Source of the DNA: Lutraria lutraria
Lineage: Eukaryota > Mollusca > Bivalvia > Venerida > Mactridae
Length of the DNA stretch: 64,000 bases
Direction: 5' to 3'
NCBI GenBank assembly: GCA_964023205.1
Contig: OZ026840.1
Coordinates: 12,014,603 to 12,078,602 of the forward strand
Shown here: positions 57,928 through 64,000 of the stretch, in pieces
Layout: each line of letters opens with the position of its first letter
How positions within the stretch are numbered: the stretch's first letter is position 1
Translations under genes and position numbers: made by a program
Notes under the pieces: model-generated
What the model saw: only the letters and a program-made list of their open reading frames with translations
Database searches by the model: none
Told to the model about the DNA's origin: nothing

Positions 57928-59040
57928 CAGTAAAACCTCGATTATCTGAACTCGGATTATCCGAAAACCTGGTCTCATCCGAAATGAAATTTCGGTCCCG
58001 AATTTCCCTCTATATAATTCAATGTAAATAAACCTCGATTATCCGAATCGTCTAATCCGAATACCATGGCTTATCCGAAGTGATAAAAAGGTCCCCACAA
58101 TCATCCGAATGCGTATTTTCACACCTGTTATCCGAAGTCGACAATTAACTCTGATCGATCAGTTAAATCCATTGTAGGATTTCTTAGCGTGTCAAAAGGT
58201 GTGAACAACAAATTATCAAACCACTGTACCTGAACAATGGATTGTTGATTTGAATCATTGTTTGCAGTAATGGGAACAAAATTAGCCTATTGCGATACGG
58301 ACTCGGTTAGATCATTCACCTTTTATTTTTCGCTTCATTTATAAATCGCATCATAATTTCACTTTAATAAGCAACTGACATTAAAAATGTTTATTTTATT
58401 TTTGAAGTTTGCTAAATCGACAAACAATACACATAACCAATATTAATCACCGGCACTCGATTTCAAAATTATTCCATTTTCGGAAAATGAATACAAACAC
58501 GATAAGATAACTTAGGACGACAATGATTTGTGTGACGCTCGTAAGTGTTTGTGGCTGTAGCAATAAAATAAAACTTTGCGTTGGATTTTTATTTTATTTC
58601 TGTTTATAATTTATCTAAACAGCCTGCTTATTCTATATCCCGTGTATATTTCATTTCATGATCTCATTTTATCGATGGATTAATGTGCTTTGTAAATGAC
58701 ATGTGCTACCGTTTGGGTATTCATTTGTATTCGTAGTTTCACTTTGGGATCCTCGTGACTTTGACTAATTAATAATGGTACAAACTACTCATACATGTGT
58801 TTTTACATTAAACATATACATGTTTATCGTAAAATGTATTTTTTCGTAAATAAAATATGAATTATAACGCATTAATTTTGTTGTTATCATATCTATACGT
58901 GTACGCCATATATATGGGAGTGATTTGCCTTTATTTTCATACAATTGTCTAGATTTCCCTTACCCTGGATTATCCGAAACCCCGGATTATCCGAAGTAAT
59001 TTTTCGGTCCCGACGACTTCGGATAATCGGGGTTTTACTG
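57928..59040. mobile_element. 1.1-kb pogo/Tigger-like element (Tc1/mariner), TA target
   Basis: Ends CAGTAAAACCTCGATTATCT and (reverse complement) CAGTAAAACCCCGATTATCC, both flanked by TA (57926-57927, 59041-59042). The words GGATTATCCGAA and TTTCGGTCCCGA recur several times within 150 bases of both ends. The terminal sequence is the one I associate with pogo/Tigger-type MITEs. No transposase frame; non-autonomous. The minus frame 58893-59282 crosses its right border and is spurious. Confidence 0.85.
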
Positions 59041-59231
59041 TAATATACAAAAATGTATAATCTTCCTTTTAAGCCCTTCTTCAATTTAAAGAAAACATGC
59101 AACCATATGGTGGTCAGGCTATTCTTCCAGGCCCGTAGGGACTGGGCTTTAAGGGCTATTATGGGGCTAGGGAATGATATTGGCTGTATTAGTAATAAGA
59201 TAACGGCTATAACAGATTGAAGCTTGTTTTT

Positions 59232-62200
59232 TGTAGAGAACATGGGTGTGTTAAGAGGAGTCCTCTGTGATGTAGTGGTCATATGTGTTTAGGGTCTAGT
59301 GTTATATGTGTTTAGAGGATTCCTCTGTGGTCTAGTGGTTATATATGTTTAGAGGAGTCCTCTATGGTCTAGTGTTATATATGTTTAGAGGAGTCCTCTG
59401 TGGTCTAGTGTTATATATGTTTAGAGGAGTACTCTGTGGTCTAGTGTTATATATGTTTAGAGGAGTACTCTGTGGTCTAGTGTTATATATGTTTAGAGGA
59501 GTCCTCTGTGATGTAGTGGTTATATATGTTTAGAGGAGTCCTCTGTGGTCTAGTGTTATATATGTTTAGAGGAGTCCTCTGTGGTCTAGTGGTTATATAT
59601 GTTTAGAGGAGTCCTCTGTGGTCTAGTGTTATATATGTTTAGAGGAGTACTCTGTGGTCTAGTGTTATATATGTTTAGAGGAGTCCTCTGTGGTCTAGTG
59701 TTATATATGTTTAGAGGAGTCCTCTGTGGTCTAGTGTTATATATGTTTAGAGGAGTACTCTGTGGTCTAGTGTTATATATGTTTAGAGGAGTCCTCTGTG
59801 ATGTAGTGGTTATATATGTTTAGAGGAGTCCTCTGTGGTCTAGTGTTATATATGTTTAGAGGAGTCCTCTGTGGTCTGGTGTTATATATGTTTAGAGGAG
59901 TCCTCTGTGGTCTAGTGGTTATATATGTTTAGAGGAGTCCACTGTGGTCTAGTGTTATATATGTTTAGAGGAGTACTCTGTGGTCTAGTGTTATATATGT
60001 TTAGAGGAGTCCTCTGTGGTCTAGTGGTTATATATGTTTAGAGGAGTCCTCTGTGGTCTAGTGTTATATATGTTTAGAGGAGTCCTCTGTGGTCTAGTGT
60101 TATATATGTTTAGAGGAGTACTCTGTGGTCTAGTGTTATATATGTTTAGAGGAGTCCACTGTGGTCTAGTGTTATATATGTTTAGAGGAGTCCACTGTGG
60201 TCTAGTGGTTATATATGTTTAGAGGAGTCCACTGTGGTCTAGTGGTTATATATGTTTAGAGGAGTCCACTGTGGTCTAGTGGTTATATATGTTTAGAGGA
60301 GTCCACTGTGGTCTAGTGGTTATATATGTTTAGAGTAGTCCTCTGTGGTCTAGTGTTATATATGTTTAGAGGAGTACTCTGTGGTCTAGTGTTATATACG
60401 TTTAGAGGAGTCCTCTGTGGTCTAGTGGTTATATATGTTTAGAGGAGTCCTCTGTGGTCTAGTGGTTATCAGGGTTTTTTTTTAGGAATGGGGGAAGACG
60501 CTGGACGCTGGTGAAAAGGGGAAAAACACACGAAAGAAGCAAATTTTGGGAAAAATCCCTGTATTTGTAATACTGGTTTTATAAAGTTATATCAATTAAT
60601 CTCCTAGTCCAACAGCCTCTATACAGGGGTATTTCGCTGTCTTTTTGTATTTAAACTTGAAAGACATTAACACTTATATATATTGTTTACCTATCGTATT
60701 TATGTTGATTTACCGTGTTTTGTGGATTTTCATCTAATAAAAAGTTGTGACTATGGCAAGGTCTGTTAAATAAGCAAGACTATGATATGTCAAAACACCG
60801 TGTCTGAACTCAAACATTCCTAACTACAATACATAAACATGTTTTATTGCTTTCTGAGAAGCAGCCATTTTGCACATGCGTGATTTACGCTGGAAACAAC
60901 AAAATATCGCTGGACATTCATTTATTTTAATTACAAATGCGACCATGTTGACAGCAAAATGATGCAACGTAATTCCGTCATGTGATTGGTTAAAATAATG
61001 CATTACGGTTGTAACCAATCAGCACGCAGTGATTTATTCAGTGCGGCCAGACGAATGGTTTCCGTCATTGTATGCGGCGAATAAACGCCAGACAATGAAG
61101 CGGGGATCTAGTGCATTTGTTCCCGTCCTCGTATGTAACGAGGTTCGTATGCTGGTACACAGTATCCGTGACGTAATAAAAAGCTATATTTAGTATCACC
61201 ACCGTAGGTACTAGTCAAAAAGACTACCTAGATGCTGTATGATGAAGCATTATTCAATATGCGAGGAATTCTAAATAGAATGGACATGATAATGTGTACT
61301 TTATCATAAAATATATTGGATTTTTTTTATGGCTCTGAGGGAATTTTTTTTTGAGGGGAAAATTTTCCGAGGGGAAGGCGCCGACTATCGGCGTCACTTT
61401 CTTAGTAAAAAAAAACCCTGGTTATATATGTTTAGAGGAGTCCACTGTGGTCTAGTGTTATATATGTTTAGAGGAGTCCACTGTGGTCTAGTGGTTATAT
61501 ATGTTTAGAGGAGTCCTCTGTGGTCTAGTGGTTATATATGTTTAGAGGAATCCACTGTGGTCTAGTGGTTATATATGTTTAGAGGAGTCCACTGTGGTCT
61601 AGTGGTTATATATGTTTAGAGGAGTCCTCTGTGGTCTAGTGGTTATATATGTTTAGAGGAGTCCTCTGTGGTCTAGTGGTTATATATGTTTAGAGGAGTC
61701 CTCCGTGGTCTAGTGGTTATATATGTTTAGAGGAGTCCTCTGTGGTCTAGTGTTATATATGTTTAGAGGAGTCCTCTGTAGTATAGTGTTATATATGTTT
61801 AGAGGAGTCCACTGTGGTCTAGTGGTTATATATGTTTAGAGGAGTCCTCTGTGGTCTAGTGTTATATATGTTTAGAGGAGTCCTCTGTGGTCTAGTGTTA
61901 TATATGTTTAGAGGAGTACTCTGTGGTCTAGTGTTATATATGTTTAGAGGAGTCCTCTGTGGTCTAGTGGTTATATATGTTTAGAGGAGTCCTCTGTGGT
62001 CTAGTGTTATATATGTTTAGAGGAGTCCTCTGTGGTCTAGTGTTATATATGTTTAGAGGAGTCCTCTGTGGTCTAGTGTTATATATGTTTAGAGGAGTCC
62101 TCTGTGATGTAGTGGTTATATATGTTTAGAGGAGTCCTCTGTGGTCTAGTGGTTATATATGTTTAGAGGAGTCCTCTGTGATGTAGTGTTATATATGTTT

Positions 62201-64000
62201 AGAGGAGTCCACTGTGGTCTAGTGGTTATATAGGTTTAGAGGAGTCCACTGTGGTCTAGTGTTATATGTGTTTAGAGGAGTCTTCTGTGGTCTAGTGTTA
62301 TATGTGTTTAGAGGAGTCCACTGTGGTCTTGTGGTTATATATGTTTAGAGGAGTCCTCTGTGGTCTAGTGTTATATATGTTTAGAGGAGTCCTCTGTGAT
62401 GTAGTGGTTATATATGTTTAGAGGAGTCCTCTGTGATGTAGTGGTTATATATGTTTAAAGGAGTCCTCTGTGGTCTAGTGTTATATATGTTTAGAGGAGT
62501 CCTCTGTGGTCTAGTGGTTATATATGTTTAGAGGAGTCCTCTGTGGTCTTGTGGTTATATATGTTTAGAGAAGTCCTCTGTGGTCTAGTGTTATATATGT
62601 TTAGAGGAGTCCTCTGTGGTCTAGTGTTATATATGTTTAGAGGAGTCCCATGTGGTCTAGTGTTATATATGTTTAGAGAAGTCCTCTGTAGTCTAGTGTT
62701 ATATATGTTTAGAGGAGTCCTCTGTGGTCTAGTGTTATATATGTTTAGAGGAGTCCCATGTGGTCTAGTGGTTATATATGTTTAGAGGAGTCCTCTGTGG
62801 TCTTGTGGTTATATATGTTTAGAGGAGTCCTCTGTGGTCTAGTGGTTATATATGTTTAGAGGAGTCCTCTGTGGTCTAGTGTTATATATGTTTAGAGAAG
62901 TCATCTGTGGTCTAGTGTTATATATGTTTAGAGGAGTCCCCTGTGGTCTAGTGGTTATATATGTTTAGAGGAGTCCACTGTGGTCTAGTGTTATATATGT
63001 TTAGACGAGTCCTCTGTGGTCTAGTGTTATATATGTTTAGAGGAGTCCACTGTGGTCTAGTGTTATATATGTTTAGAGGAGTCCTCTGTGATGTAGTGTT
63101 ATATATGTTTAGAGGAGTCCACTGTGGTCTAGTGTTATATATGTTTAGAGGAGTCCTCTGTGGTCTAGTGTTATATATGTTTAGAGGAGTCCTCTGTGAT
63201 GTAGTGGTTATATATGTTTAGAGGAGTCCTCTGTGGTCTAGTGTTATATATGTTTAGAGGAGTCCTCTGTGGTCTAGTGGTAATATATGTTTAGAGGAGT
63301 CCTCTGTGGTCTAGTGTTATATATGTTTAGAGGAGTCCTCTGTGGTCTAGTGGTTATATATATTTAGAGGAGTCCTCTGTGGTCTAGTGGTTATATATGT
63401 TTAGAGGAGTCCTCTGTGGTCTTGTGGTTATATATGTTTAGAGGAGTCCTCTGTGGTCTAGTGGTTATATATGTTTAGAGGAGTCCTCTGTGGTCTAGTG
63501 TTATATATGTTTAGAGGAGTCCTCTGTGGTCTAGTGTTAATATATGTTTAGAGGAGTCCACTGTGGTCTAGTGTTATATATGTTTAGAGGAGTCCCATGT
63601 GGTCTAGTGGTGATATATGTTTAGAGGAGTCCTCTGTGGTCTAGTGTTATTTATGTTTAGAGGAGTCCTCTGTGGTCTAGTGTTATATATGTTTAGAGGA
63701 GTACTCTGTGGTCTAGTGTTATATATGTTTAGAGGAGTCCTCTGTGGTCTAGTGTTATATATGTTTAGAGGAGTCCTCTGTGGTCTAGTGTTATATATGT
63801 TTAGAGGAGTCCTCTGTGGTCTAGTGTTAATATATGTTTAGAGGAGTCCACTGTGGTCTAGTGTTATATATGTTTAGAGGAGTCCTCTGTGGTCTAGTGT
63901 TATATATGTTTAGAGGAGTCCTCTGTGGTCTAGTGTTATATATGTTTAGAGGAGTCCTCTGTGGTCTAGTGTTAATATATGTTTAGAGGAGTCCACTGTG
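59232..64000. repeat. 36/37-bp minisatellite, over 100 copies, runs off the window
   Basis: Unit GGTCTAGTGTTATATATGTT-TAGAGGAGTCCTCTGT (36) or with GTGGTTA (37). Common variants are ACTCTG, CCACTG, GATGTAG, CCCATG and CTTGTG. The 36-base form reads MFRGVLCGLVLY continuously until a 37-base unit changes frame, which explains all long frames here. It is interrupted at 60470-61420. Confidence 0.97.
60470..61420. mobile_element. 951-bp hAT-like element inside the minisatellite
   Basis: Ends CAGGGTTTTTTTTTA and its mirror TAAAAAAAAACCCTG bound sequence unlike the array. GTTAT occurs on both sides (60465-60469, 61421-61425) and once in intact units, so a 5-bp target duplication. CAGGG...CCCTG termini are hAT-like, though hAT usually duplicates 8 bp. 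Subterminal GGGGAAGACGCTGG / GGGGAAGGCGCCGA are similar. No transposase. Confidence 0.85.

Noticed and set aside
59345..63841. Several 60-86 codon plus-strand frames reading MFRGVLCGLVLY repeats
   Set aside because: They are translations of the 36-base minisatellite unit, ending wherever a 37-base unit occurs; no start context, domain or splice logic.

Overview
This is AT-rich, intron-bearing animal nuclear DNA. I infer a mollusc, probably a bivalve, because the dispersed repeats (GGGCCATGATGGCCC ends, 'agctcacc...ggtgagct' ends, 'gttacccctgtctgtccgtctgtc' pieces) look like repeats I associate with bivalve genomes. I could not search a database, so the organism is an inference. There are no operons, rRNA genes or CRISPR arrays. 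Most of the window is mobile elements, small inverted-repeat elements and tandem arrays.

Three genes can be built. (1) ARL3, a small GTPase of ciliary lipid-protein trafficking, lies on + at 23019-33067. Five coding exons with consensus splice sites and matching phases give residues 2-184; the exon that must carry the ATG is upstream and was not placed with confidence. (2) A secreted-protein gene lies on - at 45825-41185. Four phase-compatible exons give 425 residues: a signal peptide, a six-cysteine Arg-rich segment and a long Gly/Ser/Gln/Phe repeat tail. I do not recognise it, and it is the most interesting coding find. (3) A PIN/FEN-like nuclease plus CXC (Tesmin/TSO1) protein lies on + at about 13699-17212. 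It carries a 17-copy 42-bp coding minisatellite and two compensating frame breaks (a 4-bp gain at ~14135 and a likely 1-base loss at ~16880).

Layout. 83-3560: decayed Ty3/gypsy retrotransposon. 3797-6016: 2.2-kb inverted-repeat element. 6598-11750: possible 5.2-kb inverted-repeat element with a repeated 13-mer, carrying a bivalve-type repeat (8915-11217) that itself carries a clean 530-bp insertion. 11900-13236: broken coding scraps and a dead Tc1-type transposase. 13310-17212: nuclease/CXC gene. 18424-20345: ~43-bp minisatellite. 20629-22241: small inverted repeats. 23019-33067: ARL3, its introns crowded with elements. 33068-37214: mostly featureless. 37215-39945: 26-bp array. 40258-40773: three small inverted-repeat structures. 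41185-45825: secreted-protein gene. 46300-49484: SINE-like piece and an ~890-bp element with long inverted ends. 50638-52140: 83-bp satellite. 52499-53522: small element and two hairpins. 55740-56400: degenerate GATT-type repeat. 57176-57248: tRNA-like sequence. 57928-59040: pogo/Tigger-like element. 59232 to the window end: 36/37-bp minisatellite interrupted by a 951-bp element.

The three genes show no sign of acting together. What ties the window together is dense, nested transposition and repeated birth of tandem arrays, including arrays inside a coding exon and inside a small transposon.
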